Assembly: GCF_024171485.1 (NCBI RefSeq)
Contig: NZ_JALJZX010000001.1
Coordinates: forward strand, 868,001-932,000
From: Chryseobacterium sp. HSC-36S06
Lineage (GTDB): Bacteria; Bacteroidota; Bacteroidia; Flavobacteriales; Weeksellaceae
Direction: 5' to 3'
Length of the DNA stretch: 64,000 nucleotides
How positions within the stretch are numbered: the first letter of the stretch is position 1; the number at the start of each line of letters is the position of its first letter. Under the pieces are notes generated by a model. The model did no database searches. It saw only the letters and a program-made list of their open reading frames with translations, and was not told where the DNA came from. Shown in pieces: positions 35,626 to 44,942 of the stretch. Made by a program: the position numbers and the translations under genes.

Positions 35626-36657
35626 ATGGAATTTACAGCATCGCAGATTGCAGGTTTTATCAACGGAAAAATTATAGGCGACGAAAATGCCACCATCAGC
35701 GGTGTATCACCTATTGAAAGCGGGGAGGAGGGGCATCTTTCTTTTATCGCCCAGGAAAGATTTGCAGATTATATCGAAACCACCAAATGTTCGGTTCTTA
35801 TTGTTTCCGAAAAACTTTTATCCCAGGATACTTACCCGGTAACTGTTATCGCAGTAGAAGATGCTTATCTGTCTTTTCAGGTTCTTATGAATCTTTACAA
35901 AAAAATGCAGGGCCGCAAAAGCGGCATTGAGCAGGGAGCGGTATTTCACGAGACTTCCCAGGTTGGTGAAAACGTGTATGTAGGGGCTTTTACCTGTGTT
36001 TCCGAAAAAGTGAAGATTGGCGATGAAAGCCAGATTTATCCTCATGTGTACATCGGTAAAAATGTAAAAATCGGTAAAAACTGCATCATTTACAGCGGCG
36101 TAAGAATTTATGATTACTGCGTGATTGGTGATGATTGTGTAATTCATTCCAATACTGTAATCGGTTCTGACGGATTTGGGTTTCAGGTGACCAAAGACGG
36201 TTACCAGAAAATTCCGCAGCTTGGGAATGTAGTGTTGGGAGATCACGTAGAGATTGGGTCTAACTGCAGTATCGACCGTGGAACAATTGGTTCAACTGTT
36301 ATTGGAAAAGGTACTAAAATCGATAATTTAATTCAGATCGCCCATAATGTAAGGATTGGTGAAAATAATGTTATTGCAGCTCAGGCTGGGATCGCAGGCT
36401 CTACGATAATTGGCGACTGGAACCAGATTGGCGGCCAGGTTGGCATTGTAGGGCATATCACTATCGGAAATCAGGTTAGGGTGCAGGCGCAAAGCGGTGT
36501 AAACTCCAATACCAAAGATGGTGAGATTCTTTATGGATCACCTGCCATTAACGCCGGCGAATATAGAAGAAATTATGTGCATTTCAGGAATTTCACCGAG
36601 ATTGTGAAGCGCATCAACAATATTGAAAATAGCTCAAAAGATAAAACCAGTGAGTGA
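35626..36657 (+). CDS. lpxD: UDP-3-O-acylglucosamine N-acyltransferase
   Basis: From ATG 35626 (MEFTASQIAGFINGKIIGD) the protein is 343 residues, the normal LpxD length. It has the N-terminal uridine-binding domain and a left-handed beta-helix of hexapeptide repeats, with the catalytic His in LIQIAHNVRIGE. It adds the N-linked hydroxyacyl chain to UDP-3-O-acyl-GlcN in lipid A synthesis. The frame extends 12 codons upstream to a TTG, but that TTG is the -33 element, so it cannot be in the mRNA. It heads the lpxD-lpxC/fabZ-lpxA operon. Confidence 0.95.
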   Translation: MEFTASQIAGFINGKIIGDENATISGVSPIESGEEGHLSFIAQERFADYIETTKCSVLIVSEKLLSQDTYPVTVIAVEDAYLSFQVLMNLYKKMQGRKSGIEQGAVFHETSQVGENVYVGAFTCVSEKVKIGDESQIYPHVYIGKNVKIGKNCIIYSGVRIYDYCVIGDDCVIHSNTVIGSDGFGFQVTKDGYQKIPQLGNVVLGDHVEIGSNCSIDRGTIGSTVIGKGTKIDNLIQIAHNVRIGENNVIAAQAGIAGSTIIGDWNQIGGQVGIVGHITIGNQVRVQAQSGVNSNTKDGEILYGSPAINAGEYRRNYVHFRNFTEIVKRINNIENSSKDKTSE

Positions 36658-38047
36658 TAAACAAAAAACTTTAAAGGAAGAAGTTTCCCTTTGTGGGATT
36701 GGACTTCATACCGGAAGAGAAGTAACGCTAACCATCAAACCAGCCAAAGAAAATACCGGCTTTGTGTTTGTCCGTACCGATTTAGAGGGTCATCCTCATA
36801 TTGAGGCCGACGTAAATTACGTGACCACAACCGAACGCGGTACGACGCTTGAAAAATTAGGAGTAAGAATTCATACCTGCGAACATCTTCTTGCCGCATT
36901 GGTAGGGTGCGATGTTGATAATGCCATTCTGGAAATGAACAGCGCAGAACCTCCGATCCTGGACGGTTCTTCTAAGTTTTTTGTAGAAGCGATCGAAAAA
37001 GCAGGTGTTACCGAACAGAATTTGGACAGGGAATATCTCGTGGTAAAAGAAGTGTTGAATTATGTAGATCCAGCCACCGGCTCGGAGTTAACCATTATCC
37101 CTTCTGATACCTATGAGGTAACCACAATGGTTGATTTCGGGACTAAAGTCTTGGGAACCCAGAATGCAACTTTGAAGGATATTTCAGAATTTAAAGAAGA
37201 AATATCCGCGGCACGTACTTTCAGCTTCCTTCATGAACTCGAAATGCTTTTAGATGCCGGTCTTATCAAAGGCGGGGATATTTCGAACGCTATTGTTTAT
37301 GTGGATAAGGAACTCACCGCAGAAACTTCAGAAAAACTTAAAAAAGCCTTCGGTAAAGATGATGTTTCAATCCGCCCGAACGGGATTTTAGACAATCTTA
37401 CTTTAAATTATCCTAACGAAGCGGCACGCCATAAATTATTAGATGTTATTGGTGATTTGGCACTTGTAGGAGTTAAGATTAAAGGTAAAGTTATCGCTAA
37501 TAAGCCCGGACATTTTGTAAATACCCAGTTTGCCAAAAAGCTTAACAGACAGTGGAAACTGCAGCGAAAGAAAAATGTGCCCGATATCGATATCTACAAA
37601 GAACCGGTTTTCGACATCAACGGAATCATGAAATTGATGCCGCACCGTCCGCCTTTCTTATTAATTGATAAAATTCTTGAACTTTCTGATTCCCACGTGG
37701 TTGGGCTGAAGAACGTAACCATGAATGAACCGTTTTTTGTAGGACATTTCCCTAAGGAGCCGGTGATGCCGGGAGTTTTACAGGTAGAAGCTTTAGCACA
37801 GACCGGAGGAATACTGGTACTTGCTAGTGTTCCTGATCCTGAAAATTATTCCACTTACTTCATTAAAATGGATAAAGTGAAATTCAAGAAAAAAGTGGTT
37901 CCGGGTGATACCATGGTGTTCAAAATTGAATTAATTTCTCCCATCAGAAGAGGAATTGTTCACATGCAGGGTTACGGCTACGTAGGCGACAGCGTTGTGG
38001 TTGAAGCTGAACTTATGGCACAGGTTGCAAAAAATAAACCGGACTAG
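36650..38047 (+). CDS. lpxC-fabZ: Bifunctional UDP-3-O-acyl-N-acetylglucosamine deacetylase / 3-hydroxyacyl-ACP dehydratase
   Basis: This fusion is typical of Bacteroidota. The N-terminal LpxC part has zinc ligands in HTCEHLLAALVG and ARHKLLDVIGDLALVG. The C-terminal FabZ part starts near residue 325 (GIMKLMPHRPPFLLID, catalytic His) and has GHFPKEPVMPGVLQVEALAQ with the catalytic Glu. LpxC commits lipid A synthesis; FabZ dehydrates hydroxyacyl-ACP, so the fusion couples two users of the same acyl-ACP pool. I take GTG at 36650 (MSDKQKTLKEEVSL), overlapping the lpxD stop by 8 bases, over TTG 36623. Confidence 0.95.
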   Translation: MSDKQKTLKEEVSLCGIGLHTGREVTLTIKPAKENTGFVFVRTDLEGHPHIEADVNYVTTTERGTTLEKLGVRIHTCEHLLAALVGCDVDNAILEMNSAEPPILDGSSKFFVEAIEKAGVTEQNLDREYLVVKEVLNYVDPATGSELTIIPSDTYEVTTMVDFGTKVLGTQNATLKDISEFKEEISAARTFSFLHELEMLLDAGLIKGGDISNAIVYVDKELTAETSEKLKKAFGKDDVSIRPNGILDNLTLNYPNEAARHKLLDVIGDLALVGVKIKGKVIANKPGHFVNTQFAKKLNRQWKLQRKKNVPDIDIYKEPVFDINGIMKLMPHRPPFLLIDKILELSDSHVVGLKNVTMNEPFFVGHFPKEPVMPGVLQVEALAQTGGILVLASVPDPENYSTYFIKMDKVKFKKKVVPGDTMVFKIELISPIRRGIVHMQGYGYVGDSVVVEAELMAQVAKNKPD

Positions 38048-38836
38048 ATGGTACACCAACTCGCTGCCGTTGACAAACGGGCAAAAATTAAGAAGAATGT
38101 TATCGTAGATCCTTTTACCACCATCGCCGGCGATGTAGAAATTGGTGAAGGAACATGGATCGGCTCTAATGTAACGATTATGGATGGTGCCAGAATCGGC
38201 AACAACTGCCGTATTTTTCCAGGTACCGTAATATCTGCGGTTCCCCAGGATTTAAAATTTGAAGGTGAAGATACGCAGGTGATTATCGGAGATAATACGA
38301 CTATCCGCGAATGTGTAACCATAAACCGTGGTACCAAAGCACTGGGTTATACCAAAATAGGAAACGACTGCCTGATAATGGCAACCTCGCATATTGCACA
38401 CGACTGTGTCCTCGGGAACGGGGTAATTATTGTAAACGGCTGTGGAATCGCAGGCCATGTTGAAATCGGTGATTATACTGTAATGGGTGGCCTTTCCGCC
38501 GTTCATCAGTTTGGAAAGATCGGTAAGCACGTGATGATTTCCGGAGGGACTTTGGTGAGAAAAGATATTCCGCCGTATGTGAAAGTGGCGAGAGAACCCA
38601 TGACTTATGCTGGGATTAATTCTGTAGGATTAAGGAGAAGGGGTTTTACCAATGATAAAATCTTTGAAATTCAAAAAATTTACCGCGCCATCTTCCAGAT
38701 GAAAATGAATGTTTCTCAGGCAAGCAGCTATATCGAAAAAGAGATGCTTCCAACCGCGGAACGTGATGAAATCTTAGAGTTCATCAAAAATTCACCGAGA
38801 GGAATTGTAAAAGGCTACGGTACAGGAAAAGAATAA
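38048..38836 (+). CDS. lpxA: Acyl-ACP-UDP-N-acetylglucosamine O-acyltransferase
   Basis: The 262-residue hexapeptide-repeat protein starts MVHQLAAVDKRAKI and has the catalytic His in SHIAHDCVLGNG and a helical C-terminus (FEIQKIYRAIFQMKMN). It performs the first step of lipid A synthesis. The start directly abuts the lpxC-fabZ stop. Confidence 0.96.
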   Translation: MVHQLAAVDKRAKIKKNVIVDPFTTIAGDVEIGEGTWIGSNVTIMDGARIGNNCRIFPGTVISAVPQDLKFEGEDTQVIIGDNTTIRECVTINRGTKALGYTKIGNDCLIMATSHIAHDCVLGNGVIIVNGCGIAGHVEIGDYTVMGGLSAVHQFGKIGKHVMISGGTLVRKDIPPYVKVAREPMTYAGINSVGLRRRGFTNDKIFEIQKIYRAIFQMKMNVSQASSYIEKEMLPTAERDEILEFIKNSPRGIVKGYGTGKE

Positions 38837-38859
38837 AGATAATTATTAATGGTAAATTG

Positions 38860-38912
38860 TTAACAATCAACCATCAACCAACAACCAACAACTATCAACT
38901 AACTATAAATAA
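38860..38912 (+). promoter_or_regulatory. G-free CAA/ATCAAC-rich leader before efp
   Basis: Fifty-three bases without G on the coding strand, with repeated CAACCA/ATCAAC units, end at the efp ATG. Such a leader would be unstructured, which may favour initiation without a Shine-Dalgarno site. Confidence 0.4.
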
Positions 38913-39476
38913 ATGGCAACAAGCAACGATATTAAAAAAGGAATGTGTATCGAATTCAGTAACGATATCTTCAAAATCATTGAATTTTTACACGTGAAAC
39001 CTGGAAAAGGTCCGGCTTTCGTAAGAACAAAAATGAAATCCGTAACCAACGGAAAAGTTCTCGACAATACTTTTTCTGCAGGTCACAAAATCGACGAGGT
39101 TAAAGTAATCACCAGAAAATTCCAGTACCTGTACGAAGACGACAATGGTTTTCACTTTATGAACAATGATGATTTCTCTCAAATCTATCTTAACAAAGAA
39201 ATGATCGAGAACTCACAATTCATGAAAGCAGGTGAAGAAGTTACCATTATCCTTAAAGAAGCAGATGAATCTCCGCTATCTGCAGAGATCCCGCCGACTG
39301 TTTATTTAGATGTTATCGAGGCTGATCCTGGCGTAAAAGGAAACACAGCAACCAATGCATTGAAAAATGCAATCGTAGAAACCGGCGCCAGAGTAATGGT
39401 TCCGCTTTTCATCGAAGCAGGAGACAAAATTAAAGTGAACACCGAAGACGGAAACTATCTGGAACGCGTAAAATAA
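38913..39476 (+). CDS. efp: Elongation factor P
   Basis: The 187-residue protein has the three-domain EF-P pattern: an N-terminal KOW-like domain (MATSNDIKKGMCIEF), the tip loop HVKPGKGPAFVR with Lys32 at the modified position, and the C-terminal signature ending NTEDGNYLERVK. It relieves ribosome stalling at polyproline. It is probably transcribed with the lpx genes (77-base gap). Confidence 0.96.
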   Translation: MATSNDIKKGMCIEFSNDIFKIIEFLHVKPGKGPAFVRTKMKSVTNGKVLDNTFSAGHKIDEVKVITRKFQYLYEDDNGFHFMNNDDFSQIYLNKEMIENSQFMKAGEEVTIILKEADESPLSAEIPPTVYLDVIEADPGVKGNTATNALKNAIVETGARVMVPLFIEAGDKIKVNTEDGNYLERVK

Positions 39477-39479
39477 AAA

Positions 39480-40421
39480 ATGATGGAAGGTGTAAATCTT
39501 CCATCTGCTCATTACAATATGACCTTCAACCACCCTCAAACGCTTAAAAGTATTGCAGATCTCATCGGAGCCCAAATGATTGGCGACGAAAATTTTCCTA
39601 TTCTTGGGACCAACGAGATTCACCGCGTAAAAGCCGGCGAAATCGTTTTTGTAAACCATCCGAAATATTACGATAAAGCGCTCAATTCAGATGCCACCAT
39701 TATTCTTATTGATAAAGTGGTAGATTGTCCTGAAGGCAAAGCACTTTTGGTTTCAGACGATCCTTTCAGGGATTTCAATAAAATCAACACCCATTTCACC
39801 AGAATTTACAATTTCACCGAAGAACTTCACGACATTGAAGTGGGCGAAGGAACACGCATTCATCCTTCCGCAGTAATCGGAAATGAAGTAAGAATTGGTA
39901 AGAACTGTACTGTTTTCCCCAATGTTGTTATTGGCGACCGAACGGTGATTGGTGACAATGTCATCATCCAGAGCGGAACGGTTTTAGGTGGCGACGCGTT
40001 TTATTACAGAAAACTTAACGGAAATTTCGACCGCCTTATCTCTGTTGGAAATGTCATTATTGAAGACAATGTGGAAATCGGAAACAACTGTACAATCGAC
40101 CGCGGCGTTACTGATTCCACTATTATTGGTGAAGGTTCTGTGCTTGATAATCTCATCCAGATCGGCCACGATACGGTCATTGGAAAAAAAGTACTTATTG
40201 CATCACATGCTGCCATCGCCGGCTGCTGCATCATCGAAGATGAGGTGACGGTTTGGGGACAGGTGGGCATGGCCTCCGGAAACCGCGTAGGTAAAGGAGC
40301 GGTGCTTTTAGGAAAAACCGGTGTAAATAAAGATCTGGAAGGCGGTAAAACTTATTTCGGGCAGTTGGCTGAAGAATTCAAGCAGTATCTGAGGAAAGAG
40401 GTGAAACTGAAAAAGCTTTAA
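39480..40421 (+). CDS. LpxD paralogue, hexapeptide acyltransferase
   Basis: The 313-residue protein is like LpxD: an N-terminal uridine-binding-like part (LKSIADLIGAQMIGDENFPI) and a left-handed beta-helix with TIDRGVTDSTIIGEGS and the catalytic-type His in LIQIGHDTVIGKK. It lacks part of the C-terminal helical tail seen in LpxD and has KLNGNF in a distinct loop. The start could also be ATG 39519 (MTFNHPQTLKSI), which looks more natural. A second LpxD-like gene beside efp may acylate another sugar nucleotide or provide chain variation in lipid A. Function is unproven. Confidence 0.8.
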   Translation: MMEGVNLPSAHYNMTFNHPQTLKSIADLIGAQMIGDENFPILGTNEIHRVKAGEIVFVNHPKYYDKALNSDATIILIDKVVDCPEGKALLVSDDPFRDFNKINTHFTRIYNFTEELHDIEVGEGTRIHPSAVIGNEVRIGKNCTVFPNVVIGDRTVIGDNVIIQSGTVLGGDAFYYRKLNGNFDRLISVGNVIIEDNVEIGNNCTIDRGVTDSTIIGEGSVLDNLIQIGHDTVIGKKVLIASHAAIAGCCIIEDEVTVWGQVGMASGNRVGKGAVLLGKTGVNKDLEGGKTYFGQLAEEFKQYLRKEVKLKKL

Positions 40422-40493
40422 GGAAACATTAAAGTTATTGAAAAACATAACGAATAAAATAATTGATAATTTTTTTTAACTCGGCAGATTCAG

Positions 40494-40501
40494 TAAATTT
40501 G
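40494..40501 (+). promoter_or_regulatory. -7 box (TAAATTTG) for sucD
   Basis: TAAATTTG lies 38 bases before ATG 40540. Its last base is the first base of the in-frame GTG 40501, which therefore cannot be the start. Confidence 0.55.
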
Positions 40502-40539
40502 TGAGAGTTAATATTACGAATAAATTTAAAAAATATAAG

Positions 40540-41412
40540 ATGTCAGTATTAGTAAACAAAGATTCTAAAGTAATCGTACAGGGCTTTACAGGGAATGAAG
40601 GAACCTTCCACGCAGGACAGATGATTGAATACGGAACCAACGTTGTAGGCGGTGTAACTCCTGGAAAAGGTGGTTCTGAGCATTTGGGAAAACCGGTTTT
40701 CAATACCGTTGCTGAAACTGTTGAAAAAGCGGGTGCAAATGTTTCCATTATTTTCGTTCCCCCTGCATTCGCTGCAGACGCGATTATGGAGGCTGCTGAT
40801 GCAGGAATTAAAGTAATCGTTTGTATTACTGAAGGAATTCCTGTAGAAGATATGGTGAAAGTAAAAGCTTATATTGCTGACAGAGACTGCAGACTTATCG
40901 GACCAAACTGTCCGGGAATTATTACTTCAGACGAAGCTAAAATCGGTATTATGCCAGGTTTTGTTTTCAAAAAAGGTAGAGTAGGAATCGTTTCCAAATC
41001 AGGAACTTTAACGTACGAAGCTGCAGACCAGGTTGTAAAAGCCGGTTACGGAGTTTCTACCGCAATCGGAATCGGTGGTGATCCAATCATCGGAACAACT
41101 ACCAAAGATGCTTTAGAATTATTCATCAACGATCCTGAAACTGATGCAGTGGTAATGATCGGAGAAATTGGTGGTAACCTGGAGGCTGAAGCAGCAAGAT
41201 GGTACAAAGCCAGCGGTTCTACAAAACCTGTTGTTGGTTTTATCGCAGGCCAAACTGCACCTAAAGGAAGAACAATGGGTCACGCAGGTGCTATTGTAGG
41301 CGGAGATGATGATACAGCACAGGCAAAAATGGCCATCATGAGAGAGAACGGAATCAACGTGGTAGATTCACCAGCCGAAATCGGTTCTACCGTGGCTCAG
41401 GTTTTAGGATAA
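40540..41412 (+). CDS. sucD: Succinyl-CoA ligase, alpha subunit
   Basis: From ATG 40540 ([21 protein letters not shown]) the protein is 290 residues, the usual SucD length. It has the CoA-binding Rossmann domain, [13 protein letters not shown], and the phospho-His in [10 protein letters not shown]. It works with SucC (not in the window) in the TCA cycle. The longer frame from GTG 40501 is rejected because it starts in the promoter. Confidence 0.95.
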   Translation: MSVLVNKDSKVIVQGFTGNEGTFHAGQMIEYGTNVVGGVTPGKGGSEHLGKPVFNTVAETVEKAGANVSIIFVPPAFAADAIMEAADAGIKVIVCITEGIPVEDMVKVKAYIADRDCRLIGPNCPGIITSDEAKIGIMPGFVFKKGRVGIVSKSGTLTYEAADQVVKAGYGVSTAIGIGGDPIIGTTTKDALELFINDPETDAVVMIGEIGGNLEAEAARWYKASGSTKPVVGFIAGQTAPKGRTMGHAGAIVGGDDDTAQAKMAIMRENGINVVDSPAEIGSTVAQVLG

Positions 41413-41434
41413 TATTTCCCAATCAATTCAATAA

Positions 41435-41470
41435 AGCGTTCCGAATAATTTCGGGGCGCTCTTTTTTTAT
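41435..41470 (+). terminator. Rho-independent terminator after sucD
   Basis: AGCGTTCCGA pairs with TCGGGGCGCT (two G-U pairs), followed by a long T-run. Confidence 0.8.
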
Positions 41471-41481
41471 TCAATATTTTT

Positions 41482-41489
41482 TATCTTTG
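41482..41489 (+). promoter_or_regulatory. -7 box (TATCTTTG) of the porin-like gene
   Basis: TATCTTTG lies 15 bases before ATG 41505, next to the sucD terminator. It overlaps the TTG that would extend the gene by six codons. Confidence 0.55.
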
Positions 41490-41504
41490 TTCATAAACAC
41501 CATT

Positions 41505-42170
41505 ATGAAAAATAAACTTTTAATCACCTCGGCACTCTGTGCAGCAACCTTTCTGTCCGCACAGATTGATTTCCGGAGTACAAGATTCGGTATTACCGGC
41601 GGAGGAACATACTCGCGGGTCAGTAATGCGCACAATCCGTCCGGACCAATTTTCTCCGGCTTTGGCGGCGTGTTGGCTTTAATTCCTGTAGACAATAACG
41701 ATCAGTTTTATCTGCAGCCAGGTATTGAATATTTGGGTGCCGGCGAAACCGGAAAAGATAAGGATGCGAAAGGTACAGCAGGTTATGATGCGGTTTACGC
41801 AAATAACTACATTAGTGTACCTGTTTATTTTAAAGGCTACTTTTCCGAAGCAGAATCAGAGTTTTTTGGGATTGCGGGTCCAAAATTTAATTTCCTGGTC
41901 AACCAGAATATTAAAAATGCCCCGTTAAGATATACTGAAGAAGGTGATCCAGTTACCGGAATTAATGGCAAAGCTGCCAGTTTTAATTTTGCTGTAGGTC
42001 TGGGTATAGGGTTTTCTTATAAAAGAATGCTCGAAGTTACCGGCCGTTACGATATCGGTTTAACTAATACCTATGAAGGCTTAAAGAATGAGCAAACCGG
42101 TGATCCAAATATTGGTAAAAAAAAATCAGAACAGGTTCTCAGCGTTGGCCTGAGCTATATCTTTCAGTAA
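41505..42170 (+). CDS. Outer-membrane beta-barrel (porin family) protein
   Basis: From ATG 41505 the protein has a signal peptide (MKNKLLITSALCAATFLSAQ, cleavage after SAQ) and about 200 residues of alternating beta-strand character ending in an aromatic C-terminus (SVGLSYIFQ), as in small PorT/OmpX-like barrels of Bacteroidota (outer membrane protein beta-barrel family). The ligand or partner is unknown. It stands alone between terminators. Confidence 0.78.
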   Translation: MKNKLLITSALCAATFLSAQIDFRSTRFGITGGGTYSRVSNAHNPSGPIFSGFGGVLALIPVDNNDQFYLQPGIEYLGAGETGKDKDAKGTAGYDAVYANNYISVPVYFKGYFSEAESEFFGIAGPKFNFLVNQNIKNAPLRYTEEGDPVTGINGKAASFNFAVGLGIGFSYKRMLEVTGRYDIGLTNTYEGLKNEQTGDPNIGKKKSEQVLSVGLSYIFQ

Positions 42171-42190
42171 TATCTTTACAGATCTAAAGG

Positions 42191-42222
42191 AAAATCCCGT
42201 CAAATTATTTTGACGGGATTTT
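42191..42222. terminator. Bidirectional terminator between convergent genes
   Basis: A perfect 14-bp inverted repeat (AAAATCCCGTCAAA and TTTGACGGGATTTT) with a TTAT loop serves the porin-like gene and the minus-strand ABC operon. Confidence 0.85.
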
Positions 42223-42241
42223 CTTTATCTTAATCTCAGGT

Positions 42242-43558
42242 TTAACTTGTGATCCATTTCCAAAGTTCTTTTGCACTTGCTTTGTTGCCGTACATCAAAA
42301 TTCCTACGCGATAAACCTTAGCGGCAATATAAATCATCAGCAAAGTTGAAATCACAAGAAGAAACATCGAAAGTGCAATCTGCCAACCCGGTACACCAAA
42401 CGGAATTCTCGCAATCATAGCCACGGGCGAGGTAAACGGTATAATCGAGAGCCAAAATCCAAGCGGTCCTTCCGGATTATTCATGATCGTAAAGCTTCCG
42501 TACATTCCCACCATCAAAGGAATTATGGCAAAAAGGGTAAACTGCTGGGTCTCCGTTTCGTTGTCGACTGCTGAACCAATCGCGGCGTACATCGAACTGT
42601 AAAAAATATAGCCCAGCAGGAAGAAAACAATAAAAACGAAAATAATCAGCGGAACATTCATGTCCAGAAGAATATGAGAAACTTCAGAAGCGGTTTGCTT
42701 AAAATCGAATGACTTCATCATCTCCGCCGACTGTTCACCACCCGGAATGTTCTTCTGCATCGCTGAAAAACCTGTGTTCAGAAACAATGCGCCCAAAACC
42801 GACATCGTGATCCAAATACTGAACTGGGTGAGCGCGACTAAAGTTACCCCCAAAATTTTACCCATCATCAGTTCAAAAGGTTTTACAGAAGAAATTATGA
42901 TTTCGACCACGCGGTTGTTTTTTTCCTCTAAGACGCTTCGCATCACACGTACTCCATAAATAATGATGAACATAAAAACTGCATACATCAACACCATACT
43001 CAATCCGGACTTTACCCCGAAATCAAGATCAGAATCTGCTTTGGAATTTTCTACAATATTTTGAGTGTTGAGATTGAAATTTTTATCAAGATTGATAATT
43101 TGATCCTCAGAAATCCCTAATGTTTTTATTTTTTCCTGCTTGATAATTCTTGATAAATCAGCTGCCACACTCATTTTCGTATCAAAGCCAATTTTTTTAT
43201 TAATGAGCAGTTTTGTGTTTTTCTCCAGTTCATCAAAATTATTGTCTCGAAGTTCCGGAATCACAAGCAGCCCCTCAATACCGGTCATGTCCTTTAAAGT
43301 TGAGGTTAACGCTCTTTCATTTTCTTTAGGAACAAAAACGTATTTTATTGATTCGTCACTTTTCAGATTATCTACAAATAATCCGCTTCTGTCGACTACA
43401 TTAAAAGTGCTTTTACTTTCATTCGCTTTAAAGAGAAACGCGATAAAAGCACCGAAAGCGATCATCAGCACCGGCGCAAGAAGCGTAAGGATGATAAAAG
43501 ATTTTTTCTTTACCTGAGTAAGATATTCTCTTTTGGTAATCAGAAATATATTGTTCAT
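42242..43558 (-). CDS. ABC-2 type exporter permease (NatB-like)
   Basis: The 438-residue membrane protein has one N-terminal helix (~residues 20-42), a large external domain (~45-180) and five C-terminal helices, the ABC2_membrane_3/NatB pattern. It lies 15 bases downstream of its ATPase gene and must form the exporter with it. The substrate is unknown; Na+ or drug export is the family theme. Confidence 0.87.
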   Translation of the reverse strand: MNNIFLITKREYLTQVKKKSFIILTLLAPVLMIAFGAFIAFLFKANESKSTFNVVDRSGLFVDNLKSDESIKYVFVPKENERALTSTLKDMTGIEGLLVIPELRDNNFDELEKNTKLLINKKIGFDTKMSVAADLSRIIKQEKIKTLGISEDQIINLDKNFNLNTQNIVENSKADSDLDFGVKSGLSMVLMYAVFMFIIIYGVRVMRSVLEEKNNRVVEIIISSVKPFELMMGKILGVTLVALTQFSIWITMSVLGALFLNTGFSAMQKNIPGGEQSAEMMKSFDFKQTASEVSHILLDMNVPLIIFVFIVFFLLGYIFYSSMYAAIGSAVDNETETQQFTLFAIIPLMVGMYGSFTIMNNPEGPLGFWLSIIPFTSPVAMIARIPFGVPGWQIALSMFLLVISTLLMIYIAAKVYRVGILMYGNKASAKELWKWITS

Positions 43559-43573
43559 GAATTTGTTTTGAAA

Positions 43574-44488
43574 TTATTTTTTACCTGCTGAAACGGCATT
43601 GATAAAGACTTCGTTCATACTCGGGATTTTTTCATCGAAAGACCGGATTTTTCCTACTTTCATCAGTTCATTCAGTAAAATGTTCTGGTCGTTGTCATTC
43701 TTTAATTCAAATGAAATGAGTTGGTTTTCAGTGGAATAACTGTTGATCTGAAACTGATTTTTAAAAGTTTCAAATTTTTCGGTATTCACGTCTGAAAGCG
43801 TGACCCCGAAAATGTTTTTCTTGAACTGTTCGCGCACATCAAATACTTTTCCGTCTAAAACCTTTTTTGCATGAGAAATCAAAGCTACAGAATCGCACAT
43901 TTCTTCCACGCTTTCCATGCGGTGTGTTGAAAGGATAATGGTGGTTCCGTTATTCTTTAAATTCAGGATTTGATCTTTAATTAAATTGGCATTTACCGGG
44001 TCGAAACCTGAAAAAGGTTCATCCAGAATCAGAAGTTTGGGACGGTGCAGCACCGTTACAACAAACTGAATTTTCTGCGCCATCCCTTTCGAAAGTTCAC
44101 TGAGTTTTTTCTTCCACCACTGATCAATTTCCAGTTGCTCGAACCAGTATTTTGCCTGGCTAAGCGCGTCATTTTTACTCATCCCTTTCAGTTCCCCAAA
44201 ATAGAGAATCTGGTCGCCGACCGACATGTTTTTGTACAGACCACGTTCTTCCGGCATATAACCGATTTGTTTGATGTGATCGGGATTCAGTTTTTGATTA
44301 TTGATGAAAACCTCACCGGAATCTGCCTGAGTAATCTGATTGATGATTCTGATGAATGTGGTTTTACCGGCACCGTTTGGCCCCAGAAGTCCGTAAATAC
44401 TTGCTTCAGGAACTTCAATGGAGAAATTTTCGAGCGCCAGTTTTTTCCCGGCGTTATAAGTTTTGGTAACATTTTCTGCTTTCAGCAT
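43574..44488 (-). CDS. ABC transporter ATP-binding protein (NatA-like)
   Basis: From ATG 44488 (MLKAENVTKTYNAGKKLALENF) the protein is 304 residues with Walker A GLLGPNGAGKTT, signature LSKGMAQKIQF, Walker B LLILDEPFSGFDP and a C-terminal DUF4162-like tail. An in-frame upstream start at 44590 would overlap the neighbouring VOC gene and is not supported by homology. It powers the permease encoded just downstream. Confidence 0.92.
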   Translation of the reverse strand: MLKAENVTKTYNAGKKLALENFSIEVPEASIYGLLGPNGAGKTTFIRIINQITQADSGEVFINNQKLNPDHIKQIGYMPEERGLYKNMSVGDQILYFGELKGMSKNDALSQAKYWFEQLEIDQWWKKKLSELSKGMAQKIQFVVTVLHRPKLLILDEPFSGFDPVNANLIKDQILNLKNNGTTIILSTHRMESVEEMCDSVALISHAKKVLDGKVFDVREQFKKNIFGVTLSDVNTEKFETFKNQFQINSYSTENQLISFELKNDNDQNILLNELMKVGKIRSFDEKIPSMNEVFINAVSAGKK

Positions 44489-44556
44489 CAAAATAATTTT
44501 AAGTATTAGTCCGCAAATGACCTGGAAAGTTACGGAATTTATATCCTTTGCATATT

Positions 44557-44913
44557 TCAGATGCTCTGACCGAATGTGAGCAAATTGCAATCAGGATCAA
44601 GTAGTGAGAATTCTTTCTGTCCCCAGGGTTTAATTTGAAGCGGCGCGTTGGGATGGATCGGGACGTTCTGATTTAGAAGATCTTCATAGAATTCTTCAAT
44701 ATTATTCGTCCTTAGATAAATCTGCCCGTAATTTTCTTTGATATCCAGTTCTTTGAATTCAAAAAAATGAATTTCAACCTCGTCTTTCTTCAACATCAGA
44801 TATCCATCATAATCTGTGATTCCTATATTCTGAAAACCTAATTGGTTGACATAATAATCTTCAGTCACGATTTTATCGCGCATCGGAAGTTTAGGATGAA
44901 TATGGGTAAGCAT
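44557..44913 (-). CDS. VOC family protein (glyoxalase/bleomycin-resistance fold)
   Basis: The 118-residue single VOC domain starts MLTHIHPKLPMRDKIVTEDYY and ends with FSLLDPDCNLLTFGQS; Glu/His metal-type positions are in EIHFFEF and DPDCN. It resembles bleomycin resistance-like proteins of the Bacteroidota. The substrate is unknown. The stop is close to the ABC ATPase start. Confidence 0.8.
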   Translation of the reverse strand: MLTHIHPKLPMRDKIVTEDYYVNQLGFQNIGITDYDGYLMLKKDEVEIHFFEFKELDIKENYGQIYLRTNNIEEFYEDLLNQNVPIHPNAPLQIKPWGQKEFSLLDPDCNLLTFGQSI

Positions 44914-44942
44914 CTTTTAAATTTTTATGAAGTGTACAAACT

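Noticed and set aside
40501-40539. GTG start extending sucD
   Set aside because: It begins in the last base of the -7 box; SucD homology begins at ATG 40540.
41487-41504. TTG start extending the porin-like gene
   Set aside because: It lies inside the -7 box; the signal peptide starts at ATG 41505.
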